A program made the position numbers and the translations under genes. Shown in pieces: positions 13,006 through 21,649 of a stretch of 27,560 nt of DNA. Below the pieces are notes generated by a model that saw nothing but the letters and a program-made list of their open reading frames with translations, did no database searches and had not been told where the DNA came from. How positions within the stretch are numbered: the stretch's first letter is position 1; each line of letters begins with the position of its first letter. Source of the stretch: a virus; IMG/VR virus record IMGVR_UViG_3300032304_000009, positions 1-27,560 of that record, one strand, 5' to 3'.

Positions 13006-13494
13006 ATGGGACAGTTAACTTTTCAAGCAACACTAGGCGGTGCGGTCAACTTGGCAGGGCCAAACACGGCCTCTACAACCACTTTTACGTTGCCAGCGGC
13101 TGATGGTACTTCTGGTCAAGGCATGGTGACAAATGGTAGTGGAACATTGTCTTTTACTGATGTTGGCTATTTAAACATTCCACAGAACTCTCAATCTGCA
13201 AACTACACATTAGTTTTGGCTGATGCTGGCAAGCATATATTCCACCCATCAACCGATGCCAATGCAAGGACATTCACAATTCCAGCAAACAGTTCTGTGG
13301 CATATCCAATTGGTACAGCAATTACATTTATTAACATGACTTCACAAGTGGTAACAATTGCAATTACCACGGACACAATGTATTTATCTTCTGCTGGTAC
13401 TACAGGCTCACGTTCTTTAGCACAGTATGGGTCTGCTACAGCAATCAAGATTACTTCTACCAATTGGTTAATTTCAGGGAGTGGTTTGACATGA
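13006..13494 (+). CDS. tail fibre-associated protein
   Basis: The 162-aa protein opens MGQLTFQATLGGAVNLAGPN and continues with FTLPAADGTSGQGMVTNGSG, a unit that appears in many phage fibre shafts and as separate small proteins. The second half (NYTLVLADAGKHIFHPSTDA to WLISGSGLT) matches a receptor-tip-like beta domain common at the end of aquatic phage fibres. It could be the distal part of the fibre encoded at 11155, made as a separate polypeptide. AAGGA lies before ATG 13006, and its stop overlaps the next start (ATGA). Confidence 0.65.
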   Translation: MGQLTFQATLGGAVNLAGPNTASTTTFTLPAADGTSGQGMVTNGSGTLSFTDVGYLNIPQNSQSANYTLVLADAGKHIFHPSTDANARTFTIPANSSVAYPIGTAITFINMTSQVVTIAITTDTMYLSSAGTTGSRSLAQYGSATAIKITSTNWLISGSGLT

Positions 13495-14678
13495 GTGGAA
13501 TACTTCAATCAGTTTTCCAAAATCTTAGGTCTTTTATTACAGTACCGGGTGCGCCTACGATTGGCACAGCTACGGCTGGAAATACAACTGCATCTGTCAC
13601 TTTTACAGCGCCAGCAAGTGATGGTGGGTCGGCTATTACGGGATACACGGTAACAAGTTCACCCGGTAGTTTGACAGGAACTGGCGCAAGTTCCCCAATA
13701 ACTGTTACTGGTCTAACCAATGGAACAAGTTACACGTTTACAGTTACGGCAACTAATGCTGTAGGTACAGGCCCAGCAAGTGCGGCCTCAAATAGTGTGT
13801 CACCAATAGCCCCAACTTGCGCTACTTTCACTACAGCTGGTATATACACATGGGTAGCGCCTACTGGCGTTACATCAGTTTCTGTTCTTGCTGTTGGTGG
13901 TGGTGGGCAAGGCGCTGGTGCAATTTCTTGTAATCGTGCTGGCGCTGGTGGTGGCGGGGGTGGATTAAGTTATAGAAATGGATATTCTGTAACACCCGGT
14001 AATAGTTACACAGTTGAAGTTGGTGCGGGAGGTATAAATACATCATATACCCGAGGCGCTAGTGGAGGTTCATCTACTTTTGTAAATTCCTCTACTTTAT
14101 TTGCTGGTGCGGGTGGAGGTGTTAGTTCTTGCTGTAAAGGTTGTGGTGGCGTAGGTGGTTGCGGAGGTTGTGCCGCTGGTACAACTGGATATAGAGGCGG
14201 TTTTGGAGGTAATGCCGGAACTAATATAAGTGGCGGTGGCGGTGGCGGTGCGGCTGGTTATTCATCTCCCTGCGGCAATCAAGGCCCTGGTGGTGGTCGA
14301 GGTGGTAATGCCACAGGCGGTTCAGGAACTGCAATTACTAATAGTGGCGGTGGCGGTGGTGGTGGCGCTGGTGGTAATGGAATTAGTAAAAGTGGCTCTG
14401 GTGGAGGTGGTGTAGGACTGTATGGTAAAACTACCACAGGTTCTGCTGGTGCTTCTGGAAGTGGTGGTGGTGGTGGTTCTGGAGGTTGTAGCGGTGTATC
14501 ACAACCCGGTTGCGGCTCACCCGGTGCTGGTGGTAAATATGGCGGTGGCGGTGGCGGTGGCGGTAAATCAGGAACTTGGTATGGCGGTGCGGGTGGTGTT
14601 GGCGCTGTTCGTATTGTCTGGTGTTTAGGTGGGGTGCGTGGTTCTCCATCTTTCCCGTCCACTAATGTTGGCCCTTAA
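13491..14678 (+). CDS. fibronectin-III plus glycine/cysteine-rich adhesin-like protein
   Basis: The start at ATG 13491 overlaps the previous stop (ATGA), better than an in-frame GTG/ATG further up. The 395-aa protein has a short N-terminus, one fibronectin type III domain (about residues 19-105: PGAPTIGTATAGNTTASVTF, then GLTNGTSYTFTVTATNAVG), then a domain starting near residue 110 (TAGIYTWVAPTGVTSVSVLA) that turns into long Gly-rich runs and closes with GAVRIVW. Poly-glycine sandwiches of this kind tip some phage adhesins such as gp38 of T4-like phage S16. Eleven Cys residues, including a CCKGCGGVGGCGGC cluster, are odd for this class. Host recognition is the likely role, by inference. Confidence 0.72.
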   Translation: MSGILQSVFQNLRSFITVPGAPTIGTATAGNTTASVTFTAPASDGGSAITGYTVTSSPGSLTGTGASSPITVTGLTNGTSYTFTVTATNAVGTGPASAASNSVSPIAPTCATFTTAGIYTWVAPTGVTSVSVLAVGGGGQGAGAISCNRAGAGGGGGGLSYRNGYSVTPGNSYTVEVGAGGINTSYTRGASGGSSTFVNSSTLFAGAGGGVSSCCKGCGGVGGCGGCAAGTTGYRGGFGGNAGTNISGGGGGGAAGYSSPCGNQGPGGGRGGNATGGSGTAITNSGGGGGGGAGGNGISKSGSGGGGVGLYGKTTTGSAGASGSGGGGGSGGCSGVSQPGCGSPGAGGKYGGGGGGGGKSGTWYGGAGGVGAVRIVWCLGGVRGSPSFPSTNVGP

Positions 14679-14693
14679 TTTTTTATAAAAAAT
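14678..14693. promoter_or_regulatory. AT-only palindrome with late-promoter likeness
   Basis: ATTTTTTATAAAAAAT is a perfect 16-nt palindrome that fills the whole gap between the adhesin stop and ATG 14694. It contains TATAAA, similar to the T4 late promoter core TATAAATA. No Shine-Dalgarno sequence fits between it and the ATG. Its role is unknown. Confidence 0.4.
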
Positions 14694-15194
14694 ATGAAAC
14701 TTTATATTGAAATTGAAAATGGAGTGCCTAAAAATCACCCTGCCTTTGAGGACAACCTTATTCAAGCGTTTGGTGCAGTCCCAACACACTGGGAGGCGTT
14801 TATTCGTGTTGTTCGCCCCATACCGGGTATTTACCAACTTTTTGAAGAAAATGCATTTACGTATGAAAAAGTAGATGGTGTTTGGACTGATGTGTGGCAT
14901 ATACGCAACATGACTGCGGAAGAAAAAAATGAATTGCAACAGTCTGTTATTACTGCGTTTAACGATGATGTAGATGCTTCTAATTGGTCTGCATGGATTT
15001 TTGATGAAACTATTTGCGCAATGGTTCCGCCAATCCCACGCCCTGCTGACGATCAAACCAAACTAGATGCTGGTATTTTTACGTTATGGTGCGGGGCAGA
15101 TGCAAGCTGGAAAGACACTCCAGCTAAACCCGTTGATGAAAATCAATATAAATTTGATTTTTTTGCTTGGAAATGGGTTCAGGTTGTAAACTAA
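14694..15194 (+). CDS. T4-like marine phage tail-fibre accessory protein, unknown
   Basis: The 166-aa protein opens MKLYIEIENGVPKNHPAFED and has NLIQAFGAVPTHWEAF, MTAEEKNELQ and a closing aromatic run YKFDFFAWKWVQ. This layout is common in proteins encoded beside fibre genes of cyanophages and other T4-like aquatic phages, perhaps as fibre assembly or attachment factors. It is acidic and rich in Trp. The gene is preceded by an AT palindrome and has no visible ribosome binding site, unlike the phage's own structural genes. With the next three genes it forms a block of different composition. The family is recognised only by pattern; the function is not known. Confidence 0.55.
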   Translation: MKLYIEIENGVPKNHPAFEDNLIQAFGAVPTHWEAFIRVVRPIPGIYQLFEENAFTYEKVDGVWTDVWHIRNMTAEEKNELQQSVITAFNDDVDASNWSAWIFDETICAMVPPIPRPADDQTKLDAGIFTLWCGADASWKDTPAKPVDENQYKFDFFAWKWVQVVN

Positions 15195-15219
15195 TATTTT
15201 AAACAACAAACAAAAAACC

Positions 15220-15936
15220 ATGTCAAAAACTGCAACCAAAAAATCAAAACAAAAAGTATGTAAAGCCGCTGATTCTGTGGCTCAAGTTGTTCAAAATACA
15301 CAACTTCAAATTACACATTATTTTCCATGTCCAATTTATTTAATTGAACGTACAGATTTTTTGGATGTAGTAAATACTGTTTCTGAAGAAGCCCTCAAAG
15401 CTACTAAAAAAACTCAACCGCTTAATGAGATTTATCCTGTATACATGACAGGTAATTATTTTGGCGATTTGCGAATGGAAAAGTTTTCAAACTTTGTTGG
15501 CGCAACAGCTTGGAACATCCTTAATGAGCAAGGTTATGCCATGCAAGACAAAGCTGTGCAATTTACAGAAATGTGGACACAAGAGCATCACAAGCACTCT
15601 GCAATGGATGCTCACGTTCATGGTTTTGGTTCACAAATTGTTGGATTTTATTTTCTTGAAACACCAGAAAATTGTTCTCATGTAGTATTTTACGATCCTA
15701 GAGCCGCAAAAGTTCAAATTGATTTGCCAGAGCAAGATGTAAATCTTGCAACACCAGCTAGTAAGATGATTAATTTTACGCCTAAACCCGGCATGATGAT
15801 TTTTGCTAATTCATGGTTAGCACATTCATTTACTAAACACGCGGCTGAATTACCCATTAAATTTGTTCATTTTAATTTGACTGTAATTCAAAGCCCACAA
15901 GAATCGTGTTCTGTGCCAGCCGCTGAGATTGTATGA
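15220..15936 (+). CDS. 2-oxoglutarate/Fe(II)-dependent oxygenase
   Basis: The 238-aa protein fits the phage and cyanobacterial 2OG-Fe(II) oxygenase group of PF13759/TIGR02466. After a Lys-rich leader, the core strand AMDAHVHGFGSQIVGFYFLE (128-147) carries candidate iron ligands His132 and His134; PKPGMMIFANSWLAHSF (188-204) carries the distal His202; and LPIKFVHFNL (211-220) is where the 2OG-binding basic residue should sit, here Lys214 rather than the usual Arg. The lone HxH motif in place of HxD deserves care. In aquatic phages such genes lie in fibre regions and may hydroxylate fibre or host proteins. The gene is AT-rich (15 G/C in 60 nt at 15301-15360) and lacks a clear ribosome site. Confidence 0.82.
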   Translation: MSKTATKKSKQKVCKAADSVAQVVQNTQLQITHYFPCPIYLIERTDFLDVVNTVSEEALKATKKTQPLNEIYPVYMTGNYFGDLRMEKFSNFVGATAWNILNEQGYAMQDKAVQFTEMWTQEHHKHSAMDAHVHGFGSQIVGFYFLETPENCSHVVFYDPRAAKVQIDLPEQDVNLATPASKMINFTPKPGMMIFANSWLAHSFTKHAAELPIKFVHFNLTVIQSPQESCSVPAAEIV

Positions 15937-16154
15937 GTAAATTCTTAATTCGATTTAACAAAAGTCGAGGTCAAGAAGGTAGAGGTTCAATGGAACACGT
16001 TTGGCGTGTGTTTGAAGATGGCAAAGAATATCTTGTCAAACACATTAAAATTGAAGTTCCAATTTGGGATGAAACTGATGGCGTTGATTGGAACATTGCT
16101 TGTAATGGAACTTTGACATTAAATCGAAAAACATCAACAGCGATAATCCAATGA
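15933..16154 (+). CDS. small conserved aquatic-phage protein
   Basis: The 73-aa protein reads MSKFLIRFNKSRGQEGRGSM, then EHVWRVFEDGKEYLVKHI and DGVDWNIACNGTLTLNRKTS. This compact beta-rich pattern is found in T4-like marine phages next to oxygenase and fibre genes, with no known function. It overlaps the oxygenase stop by 4 nt (ATGA) and the next gene by 4 nt, so the three are translated as one unit. It belongs to the AT-rich block. A partner or substrate of the oxygenase is possible from gene order alone. Confidence 0.6.
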   Translation: MSKFLIRFNKSRGQEGRGSMEHVWRVFEDGKEYLVKHIKIEVPIWDETDGVDWNIACNGTLTLNRKTSTAIIQ

Positions 16155-16462
16155 GATTTTTGTGGAAAATATCAGAATTAAAAGGTGATGAAAAAGCCAT
16201 ATTTCAGGCTAAGTATCACGTTTTTTTGATTGAAGATGATTTAAGAATTGAGACTGAAGGCTATTGGGATTTTGACCCTACAAAGGCGACAATTCCAACA
16301 TCCGAAGTAACCGAGGAAATGGTTGCAAATTGGATTGATCAAGGCACTACCCAAGATGGCATTAGTAGCATAAAATCAAGGCTAATAGAGCAACTTGAAG
16401 CGGTAAAAAAACAGCAAGAAATTGCCTTGCCTTGGAAGCCGCCAACATTTAGATTAAGTTAA
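16151..16462 (+). CDS. small fibre-region protein (DUF7936-like)
   Basis: The 103-aa protein begins MRFLWKISELKGDEKAIFQA, has a middle segment GYWDFDPTKATIPTSEVTEE and then MVANWIDQGT..GISSIKSRLIEQL, ending in LPWKPP. The order 'W.I..L', 'F.P', 'VTEE.V..WI', 'I...L..Q...K...PW' resembles small proteins found beside fibre genes in cyanophages. Residues 1-45 look like a beta-sheet and 55-95 helical. It overlaps the gene before it by 4 nt and ends the AT-rich block; the next gene has a normal AAGGA ribosome site. The function is unknown. Confidence 0.55.
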   Translation: MRFLWKISELKGDEKAIFQAKYHVFLIEDDLRIETEGYWDFDPTKATIPTSEVTEEMVANWIDQGTTQDGISSIKSRLIEQLEAVKKQQEIALPWKPPTFRLS

Positions 16463-16471
16463 GGAAACACT

Positions 16472-17452
16472 ATGGCTGTGCCTTTTGACATTGTTAGCCG
16501 AGCGCTAAAAGACATTGGTGCATTGGAAGCTGGTGAAACTCCTACTCCAGACGCGGCACTTGATGCGTTTGAGATGATGAATGACATGATTGACCAGTGG
16601 TCAAACGAAAACATGATGGTTTTCAATGTCACAGAGATTATCTGCCCTGTGATACCGGGTCAAACTCAGTACACAATTGGCCCTAACCCATCTACTCAGA
16701 ACTTTATTGGCGCTTCTTTTACAGGCTCAATAACAGGCAATATTTTGACTGTGACAGGAATCTTGTCTGGTGCTTTGGCTCAAGGTCAGACTTTGAGTGG
16801 CACAGGCATAACCGCGGGAACAAAGATTACACAGTTTTTGACGGGTGCTGGTGGCAACATCAATGAGGAAGGCACTTACCAAGTCAACATCAATCAAACT
16901 GTTGCATCCACAACCATCACGGCTTACTACCAAAAGCCTTTAAACCTTGACTCAGCGTTTGTTAGGGTAAACACTACGTCTAATGGCCAGCCTATCACTG
17001 GCGGTGGTTTGGACTACCCAATGTCAGTTTTGGCATTGCAAGATTACGAAATGATTGGTTTAAAGACGCTGAGTGGCCCGTGGCCAAAAGCGGTTTACTT
17101 TAACGCTGGCTCAGATTCAGGCAACTTGTTTGTGTGGCCTAGCCCATCACAAGGTGAACTGCATTTGTTTGCCAATACCTTGTTTAGCCGTTACGACTCA
17201 ATGTATGAGGATATAACGCTTCCACAAGGCTACGCAATGTGCCTCAGATGGTGTTTGGCCGAGCGTTTGATGCCTATGTATGGCAAAGCCTCTCCAACGC
17301 AAATAGCGATGATTCAGACGTTTGCAGGGCAAGCTAAAGCTACCATCAAACGCACCAACATGGCCCCACTTGCGGTAGCCCGTTATCCAGATGCTTTGCA
17401 AACGGGTAGGGCGAAGGATGCGGGATGGATTCTTACTGGCGGCTTTGTTTAA
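16472..17452 (+). CDS. P22 gp4-like tail accessory factor with inserted beta-domain
   Basis: The N-terminus ([20 protein letters not shown], then [20 protein letters not shown]) is the P22 tail accessory factor family, which binds the portal ring after packaging and receives the tail. At 326 aa it is nearly twice the length of P22 gp4 (166). Part of the excess is a Gly/Thr-rich beta-domain at residues 82-151, set exactly between YTIGPNPS and [11 protein letters not shown], which normally lie a few residues apart in relatives. The later part ([20 protein letters not shown], then [17 protein letters not shown]) is the usual helical C-terminus. The same inserted domain occurs twice in the next gene. 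AAGGA precedes ATG 16472. Confidence 0.85.
   Translation: MAVPFDIVSRALKDIGALEAGETPTPDAALDAFEMMNDMIDQWSNENMMVFNVTEIICPVIPGQTQYTIGPNPSTQNFIGASFTGSITGNILTVTGILSGALAQGQTLSGTGITAGTKITQFLTGAGGNINEEGTYQVNINQTVASTTITAYYQKPLNLDSAFVRVNTTSNGQPITGGGLDYPMSVLALQDYEMIGLKTLSGPWPKAVYFNAGSDSGNLFVWPSPSQGELHLFANTLFSRYDSMYEDITLPQGYAMCLRWCLAERLMPMYGKASPTQIAMIQTFAGQAKATIKRTNMAPLAVARYPDALQTGRAKDAGWILTGGFV
16715..16924 (+). repeat. coding repeat: beta-domain, copy A
   Basis: It encodes residues 82-151 of the gp4-like protein: [18 protein letters not shown], then [35 protein letters not shown]. The same order, FTGS..G..LTV....SG...GQ...G.G...GT.IT...TG.GG..GTY.VN.SQTVA, is found in copies B and C of the next gene. 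Confidence 0.75.
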
Positions 17453-17461
17453 GGGGCTACC

Positions 17462-19462
17462 ATGCCAGATTTTGGTTTTGTTGGCTCATCATACGAAGCG
17501 CCTAGTATCTATCAGGATGCACAGGAGTGCATCAATTTCTTTCCAGAAGTTGACCCTGTAAAACAACAGGGTGAGCGTGGGGTGATTGCGCTTTATCCGA
17601 CACCGGGCTTGACGTTAAAAGCCTTGTTGCCTAATTTGCAAGAGGTGCGTGGGCTTCACACCGTGTCTGGCGGTGAGCAAATGATTGCGGTATGCGGCTC
17701 TTACGTCTATGCGCTTACGGCTAATTTTGTCCCTGCGGTAATTGGTCAACTTAATTCCAGCACAGGAATAGTGCGGATTACAGACAACGGCATTAATGTT
17801 TATATTGTGGACGGTGCATTTCGTTACACATGGTACATATCAAGCCCTGCGTCTGCCGTGTTTACGGGTTCTACAAGCGGCACAACATTAACTGTTGCAA
17901 GCGTTTCTAGTGGCACTATTGCTGTTGGACAATCTTTGTTTGGTATTGGTGTATTGTCTGGAACTGTCATTACTGCGCTTGGCACAGGAACTGGCGGTGC
18001 TGGTACATACACCATCAACAGAAGCCAAACTGTTGCAAACTCAGTCATGAATTCTGCGACTGTTGGTGCGGTAGTGACTGCCACTATTGCGGGAACAGTA
18101 ATGACTGTTTCTGCGGTTGCATCAGGCGTTTTGCACGTTGGCCAGACTATTAGTGGCGTTGGCGTAACCCTTGGCACAATTATTACGGCTTTGGGAACGG
18201 GTACGGGTGGTGTTGGAACTTACACGGTAAGCGTGGCAAGCACTGTAGCCGTTGGCGTGACTATGTACGGTTTGAACTTCTCTGTTCTACCCTCTACTGA
18301 TGGTGCGTTTAGCGGTGCAAACACGGTTGATATTATTGACAACTACTTTGTCTATAACAACCCAACGACTCAGCAATTTGGCGCTAGTGACCTTTTGTCG
18401 CCTATTTCGCCACAAACTAGCTTTTCATTAAAAGATGGCGCACCAGATGATTTGGTGGCTTTAATTGTTGACCATCGTGAAGTCTATTTGATGGGTGAAA
18501 TTTCCTCAGAAGTGTGGACTGATGTGGGCGCTGTGCCGTTCCCGTTTCAGAGGATTCCCGGCACTTCTACCCAACACGGTATTGCCGCACCTTTCTCAAT
18601 TGCTCGACTTGGTAATTCATTTGCTTACGTTTCCCGTAACAACCGTGGTCAATCCCAAATTATGCAAATGCAGGGGTACATTCCACAGCGCATTTCTACC
18701 CATGCCGTTGAAAACACTTTAGTCAATAAATACGTTGGCGATGCTATTTCTTGGACTTACCAACTAGAAGGCCATGAGGTTTTTGTTGTCACTTTCCCAT
18801 CTTTAGAACTGACATGGGCTTATGACGCAACCACAGCAATGTGGCACAAATGGCTTTACACGACAGACAACAACGAATATCAGCGTCACCGTGGTAATTG
18901 CTGTGCTGTGTTTCAAGGTTTAGTCATTATTGGTGACTATGAAAACGGCAAGCTGTACGAATTGGACAAAACCAATTACACAGACGATGGCCAAAACATC
19001 CGCAGATTGCGTAGAGCGCCACACTTGGTGACTGAGTTTCAGCGTCAGTATTTTGATGAATTGCAGATTCAGTTCCAGCCGGGCGTGGGTACTACGGGCA
19101 TTTCTGGTGCTGAACAAGTAACTAATACAAACACCATTTATTTGGGTGAAACATATACAATTACGGCAAGTGCAACTTTGACCATTGAGCCTGAACACAC
19201 TTACATTTTGGCCACTCAGCAACCCGTAATAACTACAACCACAAACAACCCTCAAGCAATGCTTAGATGGTCAAATGATGGTGGTTCTACATGGTCAAAC
19301 GAGCATTGGACAAGCGTTGGTCAACTTGGTAAGTACACAAATCGTGCCATTTGGCGCAGATTAGGGACAGCCCGTGACAGAATCTTTGAAGTTTCTGTAA
19401 CTGATCCTGTGAACTTTGTCATTATTTCGGCAAATCTTAAAGTACAAGGGGCAGAAAACTGA
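17462..19462 (+). CDS. P22 gp10-like packaged-DNA stabilisation protein with two inserted domains
   Basis: The 666-aa protein begins with [20 protein letters not shown] and FFPEVDP, the opening of the P22 gp10 (Phage_stabilise) family, which closes the portal-gp4 channel. P22 gp10 has 472 aa; the difference is largely two tandem beta-domains at about 133-200 and 204-268, after DGAFRYTWY. The family sequence returns with [20 protein letters not shown] (about 282-301) and continues to the end. It has the regular spacing of a beta-propeller-like protein (repeated [21 protein letters not shown]). It would plug the filled head and bind the tail needle. AAGGGG precedes ATG 17462; its stop overlaps the next start by one base. 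Confidence 0.87.
   Translation: MPDFGFVGSSYEAPSIYQDAQECINFFPEVDPVKQQGERGVIALYPTPGLTLKALLPNLQEVRGLHTVSGGEQMIAVCGSYVYALTANFVPAVIGQLNSSTGIVRITDNGINVYIVDGAFRYTWYISSPASAVFTGSTSGTTLTVASVSSGTIAVGQSLFGIGVLSGTVITALGTGTGGAGTYTINRSQTVANSVMNSATVGAVVTATIAGTVMTVSAVASGVLHVGQTISGVGVTLGTIITALGTGTGGVGTYTVSVASTVAVGVTMYGLNFSVLPSTDGAFSGANTVDIIDNYFVYNNPTTQQFGASDLLSPISPQTSFSLKDGAPDDLVALIVDHREVYLMGEISSEVWTDVGAVPFPFQRIPGTSTQHGIAAPFSIARLGNSFAYVSRNNRGQSQIMQMQGYIPQRISTHAVENTLVNKYVGDAISWTYQLEGHEVFVVTFPSLELTWAYDATTAMWHKWLYTTDNNEYQRHRGNCCAVFQGLVIIGDYENGKLYELDKTNYTDDGQNIRRLRRAPHLVTEFQRQYFDELQIQFQPGVGTTGISGAEQVTNTNTIYLGETYTITASATLTIEPEHTYILATQQPVITTTTNNPQAMLRWSNDGGSTWSNEHWTSVGQLGKYTNRAIWRRLGTARDRIFEVSVTDPVNFVIISANLKVQGAEN
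17858..18268 (+). repeat. coding tandem repeat: beta-domain, copies B and C
   Basis: Copy B (17858-18061, [19 protein letters not shown] and following) and copy C (18071-18268, [19 protein letters not shown] and following) share GQ(S/T)(L/I).G(I/V)GV..GT(V/I)[14 protein letters not shown](I/V). They match copy A at 16715-16924. The nucleotide sequences differ widely at third positions, so the duplication is old or under protein-level selection. Confidence 0.75.
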
Positions 19463-19701
19463 TGGCTACGTCTGGACTTTCAACCACACAGCAGATTAAT
19501 CCTTATCCACAATCGGTTTTTTTGGATGGGGCGACTAATCGTCCAACGCGGTCATGGCAACAGTTTTTTCTTAATCTGTTGAATTTTAGTTCTGCTACGA
19601 CTGCAACGGCAGGGTCTGCAACGCTTCCAGCTAACCCTGTTGGGTTTATAAATGTAACGGTAAATGGTCAGGCTTACAAAGTGCCTTACTACAATGTTTG
19701 A
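19462..19701 (+). CDS. small conserved podophage protein
   Basis: The 79-aa protein ends with ATLPANPVGFINVTVNGQAY and KVPYYNV, a closing motif shared by many small proteins that follow the gp10-like gene in environmental P22-like phages. The first half (INPYPQSVFLDGATNRPTRS, then WQQFFLNLLNF) has an aromatic helix. It begins at the last base of the gp10-like stop (TGATG), so the two are coupled. A tail-assembly or plug-associated role is likely from position, but not shown. Confidence 0.6.
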   Translation: MATSGLSTTQQINPYPQSVFLDGATNRPTRSWQQFFLNLLNFSSATTATAGSATLPANPVGFINVTVNGQAYKVPYYNV

Positions 19702-19714
19702 GAGAGCCTAAATC

Positions 19715-21640
19715 ATGGACAACTTAATTTCTTCACTTGTTGGCGATATTGCTAGTAACGCTGGCAATGCTTCTGGTGGTTTAGTAGATTATCAAGGCAA
19801 GTCGTATGACCCTCAAACTATTCTGTCGCTTGCAAAACAAGTAACAGCGTCAATTGATCCTAATGCTGTCAAAGGCGGTGTTTTTAGCACCAAAGGTGAA
19901 AGCGTAGGTTTTAACTACGATGAAGCAACCAAACTTTTGGGGCATCCTCCATCAGCGGCTGAACAAGTGGCTTTGGACATGGCTCGACACCTTTCTAATG
20001 AAGGTGTTACTGATATAAACAATGTAGATGCTACAACCACAAACAGACGTTTTGGCTCTACATACACAGGCGGTGGCGGCACTATCTATGAAATCAAAAA
20101 GGATGCTGATGGCAAGCCAATTATTTCAACATGGAGTAAAGACACAAGCAATAAAAAGGAAATTCTTGGTGGTTTAGCGCTTGCGGCATTGGCGTTTGGT
20201 ATCCCCGGAATATCCGAAGGCTTGCTTAGTAGCGCATCAACTGGTTCAACAATTGGAACGGTTGGCGCATCAACAGTGACAGGATTAACTGGCGCAGAAT
20301 TGGCCGCGGCAGAGATGGCATTGGGCGCTGGCTCTTATGCTGGTGGTTCAACTTTAGGAACGCTTGGCGCATTAGGAACTGAAGCGGCTGTAGCTGGTAT
20401 GGGTACAGGTACAGGCTTAACAGCGGCTGGCGCTGGTGGCCTTGGCGGTGCAAGTGGTGCGGCTGGTCTTGGTGGCTCTTTAGGATCAGGTTTGACTGCG
20501 GCTGGTGCTGGTGGTCTAGGAGGTCTGTCGGGCGCGGCTGGTCTTGGCGGCTCTTTAGGCTCTGGATTGACTGCTGGCGCAGGGGGTTTAGCTCTTGGTA
20601 ATTCTTTACTTGGTGGTTCAACCCTTGGCTCTACATTAGGTAGTTTAGCCACAGGCGTAGGCGCTGGCGCACTTGGCTCAACATTAGGCGGTTTATCAAC
20701 AGGCGTAGGTTCTGCACTTGGCGCTGGTGCTGGTTCAGCCGCTGGTTCAGCCGTTGGCTCTGGTGCGGGTTCAGCATTAGGCACTGGCGCTGGTTCTGCT
20801 TTAGGCACTAGCCTTGCAACTGGTCTGGGCATATCTGCCCTTGGAAATGTGCTTGGTAGTGCCGCAAATCAATCTGGAATTTCTGATGCTAGAAATCTGA
20901 TTAACCAATATGGAACACAAGCGCAAGGAAATCTTGCAAAGGCTTATGCTGATGCTCAAGCATTAAATGTTGCAAATCGTGGTGACTTGGCAAGCAACTA
21001 TGGAAAAACGCAAGGCAATTTGTATGACATCTACAACCAACAAGTTGGAATTCAGCAACCTTACCAAAACGTTGGTCAAGCGGGATCACAAGGGTTAATT
21101 GGCAATCAAGATTACTTTAACCGTCAGTTTACAAACGCTGATTTAAATGCCAATCTAGCGCCTAACTATGCTTTCCAATTACAACAAGGTCAAATGGCTA
21201 ACCAACGTGCCGCCAACATGGGTGGCGGTAGCATGGGCGGTAATGCTTTACAAGGCTTGCAACGCTACACGCAAGATTATGCGGGTAATGCTTACCAAAA
21301 TGCCTTTACCAACTTCCAGAATCAAAGACAAAACATTTACAACACTTTGTCTGGAATGGCAAACATTGGCACTACATCAGGCGGTCAATTGGCAAGTCTT
21401 GGCAACACATTAGGTGGAAACCTTGGTAGTTTGTCATCTAATTATGGTGGAAACCTTACAACTAGCGCTGGTCAAGGAATCAATGCCGCAAATGCTTACG
21501 GCTTGAACACTGCCAACCTTGCAACTGGTATCGGTTCAGCTTTGGCTGGTAATGCTGTAGCGGGTGGTGCTAATACCGCAAACGCTTTAAATACACTTGG
21601 AAACACAGCGTTGCTTGGCTCAATGATCAAAGCGACATAA
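19715..21640 (+). CDS. DNA ejection/internal virion protein, Gly-Ala rich
   Basis: The 641-aa protein takes the place of P22 gene 7. Residues 1-148 are hydrophilic. From about 149 to 385 a hydrophobic, Gly/Ala/Ser-rich region (EILGGLALAALAFGIPGISE, then many AGAGGLGG- and GSALGTGAG-type segments) suggests glycine-zipper helices that could enter a membrane. The C-terminal part, from about 390 to the end, alternates Asn, Gln and Tyr-rich helices (YGTQAQGNLAKAYADAQALN, NYGKTQGNLYDIYNQQ, YAFQLQQGQMANQRAANMGG), the usual C-terminus of internal virion proteins in such phages. It would leave the capsid first and help form a channel across the host envelope. That role is inferred from gene order and composition. 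Confidence 0.78.
   Translation: MDNLISSLVGDIASNAGNASGGLVDYQGKSYDPQTILSLAKQVTASIDPNAVKGGVFSTKGESVGFNYDEATKLLGHPPSAAEQVALDMARHLSNEGVTDINNVDATTTNRRFGSTYTGGGGTIYEIKKDADGKPIISTWSKDTSNKKEILGGLALAALAFGIPGISEGLLSSASTGSTIGTVGASTVTGLTGAELAAAEMALGAGSYAGGSTLGTLGALGTEAAVAGMGTGTGLTAAGAGGLGGASGAAGLGGSLGSGLTAAGAGGLGGLSGAAGLGGSLGSGLTAGAGGLALGNSLLGGSTLGSTLGSLATGVGAGALGSTLGGLSTGVGSALGAGAGSAAGSAVGSGAGSALGTGAGSALGTSLATGLGISALGNVLGSAANQSGISDARNLINQYGTQAQGNLAKAYADAQALNVANRGDLASNYGKTQGNLYDIYNQQVGIQQPYQNVGQAGSQGLIGNQDYFNRQFTNADLNANLAPNYAFQLQQGQMANQRAANMGGGSMGGNALQGLQRYTQDYAGNAYQNAFTNFQNQRQNIYNTLSGMANIGTTSGGQLASLGNTLGGNLGSLSSNYGGNLTTSAGQGINAANAYGLNTANLATGIGSALAGNAVAGGANTANALNTLGNTALLGSMIKAT
20417..20566 (+). repeat. 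tandem 75-nt repeat in the ejection protein gene
   Basis: Two in-frame 75-nt units (20417-20491 and 20492-20566) each code for 25 residues, LTAAGAGGLGG(A/L)SGAAGLGG and then SLGSG. The peptides differ at one position only, while the DNA differs at several third-codon positions. A third, shortened unit starts at 20567 (LTAGAGGLALG). Confidence 0.85.
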
Positions 21641-21649
21641 GGATAAATC

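Noticed and set aside
14279-14662. 127-aa proline-rich minus-strand frame
   Set aside because: It is the reverse complement of Gly-rich codons (GGN gives CCN); no start signal and no other minus-strand genes nearby.
20335-20832. 165-aa Pro/Ala/Glu-rich minus-strand frame
   Set aside because: It mirrors the Gly/Ala repeats of the ejection protein; the open frame is a by-product of the repetitive codons.
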